This document shows positions 1-8,592 of a DNA stretch of 64,000 bases, piece after piece (positions within the stretch are counted from its first letter, which is position 1; each line of letters begins with the position of its first letter). The notes beneath the pieces were generated by a model. That model made no database searches. It was not told where the DNA came from and saw nothing but the letters and a program-made list of their open reading frames with translations. The stretch lies in NCBI RefSeq assembly GCF_000732325.1, contig NZ_BBIW01000002.1, positions 124,007-188,006 on the forward strand, in the 5' to 3' direction. The stretch is from Paenibacillus sp. TCA20 (GTDB taxonomy: Bacteria > Bacillota > Bacilli > Paenibacillales > Paenibacillaceae). The position numbers and the translations under genes were made by a program.

Positions 1-855
1 GAACTGAACATCAAACATGCTTATGGCAGTTATGAAGATCTGCTTGCCTCAGACGACATCGATGCTGTCTATATCCCATTGCCGAACCATCTGCATATGG
101 AATGGACGATCAAAGCGGCCGAAGCAGGTAAGCACGTGCTGTGTGAGAAACCCATCGCGTTAACGGCTGAGGAAGCTGAGCGAATGGTAATCGCTTGTGA
201 GCAAGCAGGCGTTCACTTGGCTGAAGCATTCATGTATCGCCATCATCCCAGATATCAAATGATCAAAGATGTAATCGCTTCCGGTGAGATCGGCACCGTA
301 CGTGGTCTTCATGCGAACTTTACATTCAACAGCGGAGACAGTACAAACAACATCCGCTTTAACAAGGAGATGGGCGGCGGGTCTATATATGATGTCGGCT
401 GCTATCCAATCAGTGCTGCCCGCTTCTTGACCGGACTGGAGCCGGAGGCCGTAACAGCACAATCGTTCTTCTCGCCGAAGCACGGCGATGTAGACATGAT
501 GACTTCCGGATTCCTCGAATTTCCGAACGATGTCTCGCTGATCTTCGATTGTGGTATGTGGGCGTCCTTCCGGAATCGGCTTGAAGTGCTCGGTACGGAA
601 GGAACCATTGAAGTCCCTTCTGCCTTCGTTTGCAGTCATGACAGCGAAGCAGGATTTATCGTGAATGGCAAGCTGGGCAAACGTGAGATCGAGGTGCCGG
701 TCATTAATCAATACTCTGCTATGGTGGATCATTTTGCCGATGTCGTCTTTGAACGCAGTACACCCGCATTTACACCGTCGGATGCCGTCCGCAATATGAG
801 AGTCGTTGAGTCTGCTCTTGTCTCGGCTACGAAGCGGGAAAGAATCACCCTCTAA
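1..855 (+). CDS. Gfo/Idh/MocA family oxidoreductase, 5' end outside window
   Basis: The frame is open from base 1, so the N-terminal Rossmann nucleotide-binding motif lies upstream of the window. The visible part starts inside the NAD(P)-binding fold: the stretch VYIPLPNHLH is followed by AGKHVLCEKP, which holds the EKP signature lysine of this family. The rest is the C-terminal alpha/beta substrate domain, with GGGSIYDVGCYPI as the typical conserved segment. These enzymes oxidise or reduce sugars, inositols or their derivatives; the substrate cannot be read from sequence. An aldo/keto reductase follows after about 50 bp on the same strand, so the two probably share a transcript and may act on the same sugar or polyol. 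The family call is firm; the specific reaction is unknown. Confidence 0.9.
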   Translation, partial: ELNIKHAYGSYEDLLASDDIDAVYIPLPNHLHMEWTIKAAEAGKHVLCEKPIALTAEEAERMVIACEQAGVHLAEAFMYRHHPRYQMIKDVIASGEIGTVRGLHANFTFNSGDSTNNIRFNKEMGGGSIYDVGCYPISAARFLTGLEPEAVTAQSFFSPKHGDVDMMTSGFLEFPNDVSLIFDCGMWASFRNRLEVLGTEGTIEVPSAFVCSHDSEAGFIVNGKLGKREIEVPVINQYSAMVDHFADVVFERSTPAFTPSDAVRNMRVVESALVSATKRERITL

Positions 856-904
856 TTAGTCAAGAAGAACAATTCTGCACATTACTCTTAAGGAGGAAAT
901 GGAT

Positions 905-1849
905 ATGGAATATATTTCGATTCAAGGATCAAAGAAGCCTATTTCTCGTTTGATTAAAGGTTCCGATTATTTCATGCATGAAAATTATGATCAGGTCGTG
1001 ACCAATATCGAAGCATTCTTGGCCATCGGCGGCAACACGATCGATACTGCACATATCTATACCGGAGGTCAGAGTGAAGAGGTTATCGGACGCTACCTGC
1101 AGGAGTCAGGCAATCGGGACAAGATTGCCATCTTCACAAAGGGGGCTCATCACGACAGACAAGGTCCGCGGGTGAACAAACAGGCTATTGATCACGATCT
1201 GGCTGTCAGCCTGGAGCGTCTGCAGACCGATCACATCGAGCTGTACGGCCTTCATCGGGATGATCCGTCAATTCCAGTCGAGCATATCATCGATGCACTG
1301 AATGAGCATATTGCTGCCGGCCGGATTGGAGCCGCAGGTGCATCCAATTGGAGCTGGCAGCGTCTTACCGAAGCGAATGCATATGCCGCAAGCAATGGAC
1401 TTGCTGGCTTTACATTCAGCAGTCCGAATTTAAGTCTTGCCAAGGCAAATGAACCCTTCTGGCCGGGATGTGTATCCGTCGATCAAGAAACGAGCAAGTG
1501 GCATGAAGAAACCCAGCTCCCTCTGTTATCCTGGTCGTCGCAGGCCCGTGGATTTTTCACTGGCAAATTTACACCTGATAACAAGGATGATGCTGATCTT
1601 GTGCGTGTGTTCTATAATGATCAGAACTGGGAGCGACTCAGTCGAGCGAAGCAGCTTGCAGAAGATAAAGGCGTTACCGTTATTCAGATCGCACTCGCAT
1701 ATGTACTGAATCAGAACTACCCAACCTGTGCCTTGATCGGCGCCCGTAATCCAGCGGAGCTGGCTTCCTGCGATCAAGGGGCCAACGTTCAGCTGACACA
1801 ACAGGAAGTAGAATGGCTGGACTTGACCAGTGAAGGTGTACAGTACTAA
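905..1849 (+). CDS. Aldo/keto reductase
   Basis: A 314-residue protein of the NAD(P)H-dependent aldo/keto reductase (TIM barrel) family. Visible features are the early Asp and Tyr of the active site (GNTIDTAHIYTGGQSEEVIG), a barrel Lys in FTKGAHHD, and a C-terminal cofactor segment with CALIGARNPAEL. An ATG lies at 899, but it abuts the AGGAGG Shine-Dalgarno at 891-896; the ATG at 905 has proper 8-nt spacing and is preferred. It follows the Gfo/Idh/MocA dehydrogenase in the same orientation, which suggests linked sugar or polyol redox steps. The substrate is not known. Confidence 0.9.
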   Translation: MEYISIQGSKKPISRLIKGSDYFMHENYDQVVTNIEAFLAIGGNTIDTAHIYTGGQSEEVIGRYLQESGNRDKIAIFTKGAHHDRQGPRVNKQAIDHDLAVSLERLQTDHIELYGLHRDDPSIPVEHIIDALNEHIAAGRIGAAGASNWSWQRLTEANAYAASNGLAGFTFSSPNLSLAKANEPFWPGCVSVDQETSKWHEETQLPLLSWSSQARGFFTGKFTPDNKDDADLVRVFYNDQNWERLSRAKQLAEDKGVTVIQIALAYVLNQNYPTCALIGARNPAELASCDQGANVQLTQQEVEWLDLTSEGVQY

Positions 1850-1977
1850 CCATCCATAGGGATTACACACATCACCGCAGTTATAAGAAAAAAAGTTCAC
1901 GGACTTCCTCCTTGCACGAGATCTTATATTTAGCGATAATCTTATAGTGAATGAATACGCCAGGAGGAAAACTCAAC

Positions 1978-2541
1978 ATGAGGACAGAAAAAGAAAAAAT
2001 GCTTGCAGGGGTGTTATACTTGGCAGGAGATGCCGAGCTTACGAAGGACCGTGAGCACGCTAGAAGGCTGACCCGGCTCTATAATCAGTCTATTGAAAGC
2101 GACCGCGAACACCGGAGTGAGCTGCTTCGCAAATTGTTTGGAAGTGTTGGAGACAATATTTGTGTGGAATCTACCTTCCGCTGCGATTATGGTTACAACA
2201 TTCATGTCGGAGACGGCTTCTACGCCAACTTTGACTGTGTAATCCTTGATGTGTGCGAGGTTAGAATCGGAAACAACTGTCTGCTCGCGCCAGGTGTACA
2301 TATATACACGGCAACGCATCCACTCGACCCGCTGTCCCGCTGTGAACGGTATGAGGAATTCGGCAAACCAGTTACCATTGGAGACAACGTCTGGATTGGC
2401 GGACGCGCCATTATTAATCCTGGTGTAACTATTGGGAACAATGTCGTCGTTGCCAGTGGAGCCGTTGTTACCAAGGATATACCGGACAATGTCGTCGTTG
2501 GGGGCAACCCTGCCCGCATCATTAAATCCATTGAAGTATAA
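1978..2541 (+). CDS. maa: Maltose/galactoside O-acetyltransferase (hexapeptide repeat)
   Basis: A 187-residue left-handed beta-helix acetyltransferase. The N-terminal helical cap has EKMLAGVLY(L)AGDAEL, as in maltose acetyltransferases, followed by hexapeptide repeats such as [28 protein letters not shown] turns. The catalytic His is in [12 protein letters not shown]. These enzymes transfer acetyl from acetyl-CoA to the 6-OH of sugars such as maltose or glucose, in the cytoplasm. An ATG at 1951 also opens this frame, but the AGGAGG at 1962-1967 points to ATG 1978. A terminator follows at once. It probably has its own promoter in the 1850-1977 gap. Confidence 0.88.
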   Translation: MRTEKEKMLAGVLYLAGDAELTKDREHARRLTRLYNQSIESDREHRSELLRKLFGSVGDNICVESTFRCDYGYNIHVGDGFYANFDCVILDVCEVRIGNNCLLAPGVHIYTATHPLDPLSRCERYEEFGKPVTIGDNVWIGGRAIINPGVTIGNNVVVASGAVVTKDIPDNVVVGGNPARIIKSIEV

Positions 2542-2557
2542 GCATCTTAATGATATC

Positions 2558-2593
2558 AGACCCAGGCGATCATCTTGTGCCTGGGTCTATTTG
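2558..2593. terminator. Bidirectional terminator between maa and crtO
   Basis: A perfect 10-bp inverted repeat, AGACCCAGGC at 2558-2567 and GCCTGGGTCT at 2579-2588, with an 11-nt loop and a T-rich flank on the plus side. It serves the acetyltransferase gene. The stop codon of the convergent crtO lies in the loop, so the last crtO codons form one arm of the stem. Confidence 0.75.
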
Positions 2594-3088
2594 TACAACA
2601 GAATCGCTGGCGATTGGTGCAGCTCTTCGATCTAGAAGACGGAGGATCCGAGCCCGATTATACCGGAGGGCAAATATGCAAGGCAGATTGGCTGCGAGCG
2701 CATACAGGACCATCATCATCCCAACCATGGGAGGATTCCAGAGGAAGAACAAAGGCGCAGGCAGCATAGAAATGAGGTGGCACCACTCCCCACGATGAGC
2801 CTCAAGCTGGTACCGCTCCAAGTAGGCTTCACTCCTCTCTTCGATCCTTTTTTTACGAAAGCCTTGCTTCGACCAGCCTCCACCATCAGGAAGACGCTTC
2901 TTCCAAGCTTTGATCTTTAGCCCGTTCGTGTAGAATAACAGTTCCTTTTTAGAAGCCGGGTATCCAGTGACTGCAAACCAGCGATCCGGCAGCCGGGCGT
3001 GAACTGCAGTCACAAGCAGGTGAAGCAGAAGCCACGCCCCAGCATTTATTCCTATATTCCATATAACACTCAACATCTGCGAATCCAT
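2570..3088 (-). CDS. crtO: Glycosyl-4,4'-diaponeurosporenoate acyltransferase (CrtO-like)
   Basis: A 172-residue membrane protein that resembles staphylococcal CrtO, which esterifies a fatty acid to the glucose of glycosyl-diaponeurosporenoate as the last step of staphyloxanthin synthesis. Matching features are the order LPDRWF, the stretch WKKRLPDGG, the segment RGEWCHLISMLP with the conserved His, and the C-terminal YALAANLPCIFALRYNRAR. Two or three hydrophobic segments are visible. The ATG at 3094 touches the Shine-Dalgarno AAGAGGG; ATG 3088 gives 6-nt spacing and is chosen. It is the second gene after crtQ, 20 bp downstream. The length fits the family (about 165). Confidence 0.85.
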   Translation of the reverse strand: MDSQMLSVIWNIGINAGAWLLLHLLVTAVHARLPDRWFAVTGYPASKKELLFYTNGLKIKAWKKRLPDGGGWSKQGFRKKRIEERSEAYLERYQLEAHRGEWCHLISMLPAPLFFLWNPPMVGMMMVLYALAANLPCIFALRYNRARILRLLDRRAAPIASDSVVQIDPGTR

Positions 3089-3108
3089 GGACATCCCTCT
3101 TCTGTTCT

Positions 3109-4236
3109 TTATCCTTGTTGATTCTCCTCTGGATCAAGGGCAAGCTCCCTTCCCTTCCAGCGAACCTGCCTGTTAACAAAGGTGTGCAGCATCGATACAG
3201 AGAATACACTGATAAAAGCAAGCAGCGGGATAGGGTAAAGTATGGCCGATATAGCTCCAAACTTCCCTACTTTGCGAAGGAGTCCTGCCATAAGAGCTGA
3301 ATACAGTCCATAAACAGCGACAGACATCAATCCGTAGTCCCAGAATAGGAGAGTCAGAGCTGCCGTGAATGCGCCTATCAGAAATAGAACGACAGTAAAA
3401 AGCTTGGTAAATCGGGTTGCGGCTGCACCCGAAGCCATACTCTTAATCCAGCCTTGAAACAGCTCTCTAACGCCTCCCGGATACATCCGAAAATGAAGCG
3501 CTCCTCTGCCAATATAATTAACAACCGAATATCCTGCGGCTTCAAATCGAAGAGCCAGTGCATGATGATCCAATATCTCGCCCTTTACCTGCTCATGTCC
3601 GCCGACGCTATCATAAGCTTCTCTACTAGTCACTACACATGGACCGTAAGCACCTGTTCCCTTCTTGCCACTTCCGGCAGACACCGCAACTACGATATTA
3701 AATAGGCCGGACAGCTTCTCGTAAGCGGTCCAGGTGTCATGAAACGGCTGAACAGACATCAAGCCAGATTGATAGGCATGTACCAGCTGACTAAGCCCTC
3801 CCTTCTTCAGATATGTATCCGCATCGAGGAAGATCAGTATTTCTCCATTCGCAGCCGCAGCCCCTCGGAAGCAGGCATGACATTTTCCCATCCATCCCCT
3901 CGGAAGCGGACCTGCTTTAATAATCTTTGCCCCCCGCTTGTATGCGATCTCTGTAGTTCGATCTGACGATTCATCATCCACGACAATAATCTCATCCTGT
4001 GAATTCATCTGTTCTCGCAAGGACTTCAGCAGTCTGCCAATATTATTCTCTTCATTCCGTGCAGGAATGATCACACTTATGGTCAATTTCTTCGCTTCTT
4101 GTGCGGGATTACCAAGGGGCTCTTCTCGATTGTTCTTGCGCCTTGATTGCCTTACGCTAGTTCCCGGCAGCAGTTTAAGCTCTGACCATAATAAGATGCC
4201 GGAAATCAGGCCAGCCAGGATCCATATGAGTGACAT
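3109..4236 (-). CDS. crtQ: 4,4'-diaponeurosporenoate glycosyltransferase (CrtQ-like)
   Basis: A 375-residue family 2 glycosyltransferase with an N-terminal membrane helix (about residues 1-18) and several C-terminal helices. The GT2 core shows VIIPARNEE, the DDESSDRT motif, and FLDADTYL as the metal-binding DxD. The order of these plus GLMSVQPFHDT and the RMYPGGVRELFQGW segment resembles CrtQ, which glucosylates the carboxyl group of diaponeurosporenoate at the membrane. The chosen ATG at 4236 follows GAGGAGGT with 9-nt spacing; the frame is open 22 codons further up without a site. It heads the crtQ-crtO unit and is divergent from crtP. Confidence 0.87.
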   Translation of the reverse strand: MSLIWILAGLISGILLWSELKLLPGTSVRQSRRKNNREEPLGNPAQEAKKLTISVIIPARNEENNIGRLLKSLREQMNSQDEIIVVDDESSDRTTEIAYKRGAKIIKAGPLPRGWMGKCHACFRGAAAANGEILIFLDADTYLKKGGLSQLVHAYQSGLMSVQPFHDTWTAYEKLSGLFNIVVAVSAGSGKKGTGAYGPCVVTSREAYDSVGGHEQVKGEILDHHALALRFEAAGYSVVNYIGRGALHFRMYPGGVRELFQGWIKSMASGAAATRFTKLFTVVLFLIGAFTAALTLLFWDYGLMSVAVYGLYSALMAGLLRKVGKFGAISAILYPIPLLAFISVFSVSMLHTFVNRQVRWKGRELALDPEENQQG

Positions 4237-4407
4237 CACATATATACCTCCTCTGTATATGAGCAGGAAATGGAGCGTCACCTGCTGTTTATTTCTTCGC
4301 ACTTCCGGTAAGTATGGTAATTAAGCATTTTTACTTCAATTATGATCCGTATATCACCCTCTTTATACGGTGCGACGAGATCAGAGAAGGAGAAGAGGAG
4401 AATAAAT

Positions 4408-5928
4408 ATGCGCAAAAAAGTGATTGTCATCGGCGGTGGACTGGGCGGCCTGTCAGCGGCAATGAGACTCGCAGCCGATGGTCATGAAGTTACCGTTCTT
4501 GAAAAAAATGAACGTGCAGGAGGTAAGCTGAACGTTCGATCGGGTGAAGGGTATTCCTTCGATACAGGTCCGTCTATATTGACGATGCCATGGGTATTAG
4601 AGCAGCTGTTTGAGAGCACTGGACGCAAGCTGGCAGATTATATGAAGCTGGTACGGATTGAGCCGCAGTGGCGAACTTTTTTTGAAGACGGTGTAACCAT
4701 TGACGTAACTAGTGACTTGCCTGAGATGCTGTCCACCATTAAGGATATTTCTTCAGAGGATGCCGCAGATTTCTTAAAATATCTTCAGTACTGTCAGAAG
4801 CAGTACGATATGAATCGACGCAGCATTTATGCCAGAAGTCTCTCGGGTCTTGATGAGCTTCGCGGGATGCATTCAATCAAAGAGCTGCTGGCAATGGACC
4901 CGCTCCGTACCATGGCGCAAAGCACCGACAAATATCTGAAGGATAAGCATTTAAGACAGCTGTTTAATTTCTTCATTATGTATATCGGCTCCTCCCCTTA
5001 CCATGCTCCTGCTGTTCTGTCTCAGCTCATCTATGTGCAGCTCGGACTCGGGATCTATTATGTAGATGGAGGGATGTACAATATCGCAGAGGGAATGCTG
5101 AAGGTTCTTGATGAGCAAGGTGTAACTATACGCACCCACGCCAAGGTGACGAAGATTAATACGAAGGATAAGATCGCAACCGGCGTGACGCTGCAAGACG
5201 GAACCGTGCTGGATGCCGACCTTGTCGTCTCTAATTTGGAGGCCATTCCAACCTATCATTCATTATTGAAGGATCAGAACGGAGCTCTGAACTCAGCTAA
5301 AAAACTGAATAAATTCGCGCCAACCGTATCCGGGCTGGTTCTACTATTAGGGGTCAACAAGAAGTACGAGCAGCTGCTCCATCATAACTTCTTCTTCTCT
5401 CAGGATCCGGCGAAGGAATTTGACGACATCTTTAACAAGGGTATTCCTTCCGATGATCCTACCGTGTATATCGGGGTTTCTAGTAAATCAGATGCCACTC
5501 AAGCTCCGGAGGGAAAAGAAAATTTGTTCGTCCTCACCCACGTTCCGCCGCTTAAGCCGGGTAAGAGCTTCGAATCCAATGCAGAAGCGTATCGGGAGCT
5601 TGTCCTGAATAAGCTTGAACGAATGGGACTTACGGATATACGCCAGCACATCGAATTCGAGTATACTTTTATCCCCGACGATCTTCAGCGGTTATATGGC
5701 GCTAATGGCGGCTCCATTTATGGTGTGGTGACAGACCGAAAGATGAACGGTGGATTCAAGGTACCTAGCCGCAGTGACTTGATTGAGAATCTGTATTTTG
5801 TCGGCGGTTCTACGCATCCGGGCGGAGGTGTCCCTATGGTTACTTTATCAGGCCAGCTGACTGCTGATCTTATCAAGGAACAATACTCAAGAGCCGCCAA
5901 GTCAGGAAAAGCCAAAAAAGCAAACTAA
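4408..5928 (+). CDS. crtP: Carotenoid desaturase/oxygenase, CrtP-like (diaponeurosporene oxygenase)
   Basis: A 506-residue FAD enzyme of the phytoene desaturase family. The N-terminus has the dinucleotide-binding motif VIGGGLGGLSAAMR followed by EKNERAGGKLN; the C-terminus has the carotene dehydrogenase signature NLYFVGGSTHPGGGVPMV. FDTGPSILTMPW, PQWRTFF, and SSPYHAPAVLSQL read closer to staphylococcal CrtP, the oxidase that makes the terminal carboxylate, than to the desaturase CrtN, but CrtN cannot be excluded without a tree. The crtQ and crtO neighbours support the CrtP reading. The start at ATG 4408 follows GAGGAG; 171 bp separate it from divergent crtQ. Confidence 0.82.
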   Translation: MRKKVIVIGGGLGGLSAAMRLAADGHEVTVLEKNERAGGKLNVRSGEGYSFDTGPSILTMPWVLEQLFESTGRKLADYMKLVRIEPQWRTFFEDGVTIDVTSDLPEMLSTIKDISSEDAADFLKYLQYCQKQYDMNRRSIYARSLSGLDELRGMHSIKELLAMDPLRTMAQSTDKYLKDKHLRQLFNFFIMYIGSSPYHAPAVLSQLIYVQLGLGIYYVDGGMYNIAEGMLKVLDEQGVTIRTHAKVTKINTKDKIATGVTLQDGTVLDADLVVSNLEAIPTYHSLLKDQNGALNSAKKLNKFAPTVSGLVLLLGVNKKYEQLLHHNFFFSQDPAKEFDDIFNKGIPSDDPTVYIGVSSKSDATQAPEGKENLFVLTHVPPLKPGKSFESNAEAYRELVLNKLERMGLTDIRQHIEFEYTFIPDDLQRLYGANGGSIYGVVTDRKMNGGFKVPSRSDLIENLYFVGGSTHPGGGVPMVTLSGQLTADLIKEQYSRAAKSGKAKKAN

Positions 5929-5985
5929 GGCTTTTATATGAGGAATAAGATCTGATTCTGTGTCAGCTCTTGTGTATGCATCACA

Positions 5986-6040
5986 AAATAAGGCATGAGC
6001 CTCTTCTGTGGATGGAAGATGACTTATGCCTTATTTCCTT
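5986..6040. terminator. Bidirectional terminator between crtP and the GH43 gene
   Basis: Perfect 11-bp inverted repeat AAATAAGGCAT (5986-5996) and ATGCCTTATTT (6026-6036) with a 29-nt interior and T-rich flanks on both sides. It can end crtP and the convergent pectin/xylan operon. Confidence 0.75.
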
Positions 6041-6069
6041 TTGTCCACTGTAATGTAGTTGCACTTTAA

Positions 6070-7659
6070 CTATTTCCTGCCTGTATAACGAAAATAAGAA
6101 AAGTCCGCATAGCTGCCCATGAACTGATTCATATCATGAGCTGCAATTCCAACAAAGTTCCCCGTGAACCCTCCGGATAAAAATCCGACATGATGGGCCT
6201 CACCGAGCTCATTCCATTCGCCTTCCTCTGTCCGGTAATAGAATTGTCCATTTACGCCGGATATATCGACAGCGAGCTGTAAAGGCTTACCCTCTTCCAG
6301 CTTCACAATGACGGGCTCCAGTGTAAATTCTTCTTTTTCACAGCGCATCAGACGAAGCACTTTACCCTGTTCTTTCTCTCGAGTTACATAAGCAAACCAA
6401 TAATTGTCTTCGTTTAAATACAGCATGAGTCCTGCCATTTGCAGATACATCGCTGGCTCGTAGTCCAGCTCTGTTTCAGCTCGGAAATGCGTATCCGCCT
6501 GTCGAACTGCCAAGATATGATGCTCGAACAGACTTTGGGCCGATTCTCCTGCATGAATTCTCAAATATCCGGGCCTCTCTGATAAATTGCACCATTGATC
6601 GTCTGCCACGATACGCAGTGTATTCCACTCAGGCCTCAACCCAGCTCCCGTAAAATCATCATAGAAGTCTGTGCTGCGCTTCCCTCTAACCACCGCACCC
6701 TTGGGAAGAGGAACCTCTGTCTGAGGTGAATGTCCGCCAGAAGTTAATCGGAGCCAGCCTTCCGAATCCCAGTAGACCTGCTGCAATGCGGTTTCCCTGC
6801 CAAGTATAGGGTACTTTCCTTCAACCGGCCGAGTGCATAAATGAGCCATGTACCACTCACCCTCAGGCGTTTCGACCAAGCTCCCATGCCCGGCGCACTG
6901 AAGCTCAAGCTCCGGGTTATCACTTGAAGTCAGCATCGGATATTGAGGATCCACTTCGTAAGGACCGAGCAGCTCCGTAGACCGGGCTACAGTAACCGCA
7001 TGTCCGCTGCCCGTTCCACCTTCCGCTGTAATTAAGTAGTAATATCCGTTTCGTTTATAGATATGAGGAGCTTCTGTCTTCTTGAGCGGCGTACAATCAA
7101 AGAGCTTAATGGGTTCTCCAATCAATCTCTGCTGCTCCGGGTCATATTCTTGTATGACAATTCCGCTGGACTTATTCCCCTCCGTAATTCGATAATCCCA
7201 CAAGCAGTTTAACAGCCATTTTCGCCCGTCGTCATCATGATACAGGGATGGATCAAAGCCGCTGCTGTTCAAATAGATGGGCTCTGACCATGGCCCTGTA
7301 ATTGACTGGGATGTAATGAGGTAATTATGGGTATCTTTAAAAGGTCGTTTCGTGCTCTTCACATCGGTATACATTAAGTAATACAGACCCTCATGGTAGC
7401 TGATCTGTGGAGCCCAAATACTGCAGTTCTTGGGATTCCCCTTCAGGTTCACTTGATCTGTTAACACATCCGTGCAAAACTCCCAATCCGCCAAATTATC
7501 CGATTGATAGATTCGAACACCTGGCAGCCATTCGAAGGAAGAAACCGCAATATAATACATATCGTTCACACGGATCATACAAGGGTCAGGATTAAATCCA
7601 GGAAGTATCGGATTCTGAATGGTCTTGATATTCGTCTCTTTCGTATTGTTCGTAATCAA
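6070..7659 (-). CDS. GH43 beta-xylosidase / arabinofuranosidase
   Basis: A 529-residue protein without a signal peptide, so intracellular. The N-terminal five-bladed propeller shows the three catalytic acids of GH43: Asp25 in GFNPDP, an Asp in SSGFDPSLYHDDDG, and the acid Glu in KKTEAPHIYK. The C-terminal half is the concanavalin-like domain typical of XynB-type beta-xylosidases, and the length (about 530) matches. The start is TTG at 7659, with GGGAGG 6 nt upstream. It is the last gene of the minus-strand operon and is followed by the terminator at 5986-6040. It probably cleaves xylose or arabinose from imported oligosaccharides. Confidence 0.9.
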   Translation of the reverse strand: MITNNTKETNIKTIQNPILPGFNPDPCMIRVNDMYYIAVSSFEWLPGVRIYQSDNLADWEFCTDVLTDQVNLKGNPKNCSIWAPQISYHEGLYYLMYTDVKSTKRPFKDTHNYLITSQSITGPWSEPIYLNSSGFDPSLYHDDDGRKWLLNCLWDYRITEGNKSSGIVIQEYDPEQQRLIGEPIKLFDCTPLKKTEAPHIYKRNGYYYLITAEGGTGSGHAVTVARSTELLGPYEVDPQYPMLTSSDNPELELQCAGHGSLVETPEGEWYMAHLCTRPVEGKYPILGRETALQQVYWDSEGWLRLTSGGHSPQTEVPLPKGAVVRGKRSTDFYDDFTGAGLRPEWNTLRIVADDQWCNLSERPGYLRIHAGESAQSLFEHHILAVRQADTHFRAETELDYEPAMYLQMAGLMLYLNEDNYWFAYVTREKEQGKVLRLMRCEKEEFTLEPVIVKLEEGKPLQLAVDISGVNGQFYYRTEEGEWNELGEAHHVGFLSGGFTGNFVGIAAHDMNQFMGSYADFSYFRYTGRK

Positions 7660-7692
7660 GCTAACGCCTCCCTTTACAAGATGAATAGTAGA

Positions 7693-8592
7693 TTACAAAT
7701 ACTTGACTAAGAAATCCTTCCAGGCATAACGCATCTCTGCTGTTTCCATATGTCCCGATCCGGTCTCTATATGCTGCCAGTGCTCAGGATATCCTGCCTT
7801 CTCATATGCAGATTCAAGGCCATCAGCGAGCAGAATGACTCCTTCATAAGGACATAACCGATCATCCCGCCCGTTTAGGCTCAGTCTGGGGCGCGGGACA
7901 ATCCTTTCCTGAATGGATAGGGTTGTGAAATGCTTCAGCAGTCCGGGTACATATGAATAGAACCCGTGATGATCAAGGCCTCTCTTCATAATCAAGGTGT
8001 GGGCATCGACCTGACCACAAATATCAACGACCACCTTGATTCGATCATCCAGTGCCGCAAGCCACCACGCCATAAGCGCCCCCATAGACATGCCGATCGT
8101 ACCGATGCGGCTGGAATCTACATCCTCTCGCGTACAAATATAGTCAAGCAAGCATTGATTATCACGAAGCATTCTGCCCCATAATACTTCTCCCCGCCAC
8201 AGCATTTCTTTGACAAGCTCGCTTTCTGTTCGGCCCGAGCGCTCGTTGAATCCACGCATATCCATACAACAAGCCGCATATCCCATGGAGGTCAGTGTCT
8301 TAGCAAAGGATGGCTGCTGCAGATAATGGCTGCTCGTTACAAATTCCTTGCGTCCTCCCGCATAATTGCCCCCATGGGAATGGTTGAATACAACGACAGG
8401 GTATGGACCTTTCTGTTCTAGCGGCAGAGCCATTGATATGGATACCTGCTCCATTCCATACAGTTCTAGCATAATCGTCTGAAGAAGATACCCCTCCTTC
8501 TCCTCCTCAGCCAGCAGTCGCGAGCTTGTTACGCCTCCTTCAGGCAGGTCTCCTAATAGGTGCCACAGTGGATCCGCGGATGATGGCTTCAT
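7693..8592 (-). CDS. Alpha/beta hydrolase, probable carbohydrate esterase
   Basis: A 299-residue alpha/beta hydrolase fold protein without a signal peptide. The nucleophile elbow is GMSMG with Ser169, the oxyanion region has FNHSHGGNYAGG, and the acid and base are likely the Asp of NGRDDRLCP and the His of GSGHMET. It lacks the Gln-type motif of CE7 acetyl esterases, so the closest known type is the YtaP/dienelactone-hydrolase-like group. Its start overlaps the stop of the upstream GH28 gene (ATGA), which indicates translational coupling. In this locus it may remove acetyl, methyl or feruloyl groups from pectic or xylan oligomers; that role is inferred from context only. Confidence 0.8.
   Translation of the reverse strand: MKPSSADPLWHLLGDLPEGGVTSSRLLAEEEKEGYLLQTIMLELYGMEQVSISMALPLEQKGPYPVVVFNHSHGGNYAGGRKEFVTSSHYLQQPSFAKTLTSMGYAACCMDMRGFNERSGRTESELVKEMLWRGEVLWGRMLRDNQCLLDYICTREDVDSSRIGTIGMSMGALMAWWLAALDDRIKVVVDICGQVDAHTLIMKRGLDHHGFYSYVPGLLKHFTTLSIQERIVPRPRLSLNGRDDRLCPYEGVILLADGLESAYEKAGYPEHWQHIETGSGHMETAEMRYAWKDFLVKYL

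Noticed and set aside
160..732. Long minus-strand open frame inside the dehydrogenase gene
   Set aside because: It lies fully antisense to a clear family member, has no ribosome site and no recognisable domain; it is a shadow of codon bias.
4347..4370. CCGTAT...ATACGG inverted repeat upstream of crtP as a regulator site
   Set aside because: Six-bp arms with a 12-bp gap are weak, and no sigma-B promoter pattern could be aligned with confidence.
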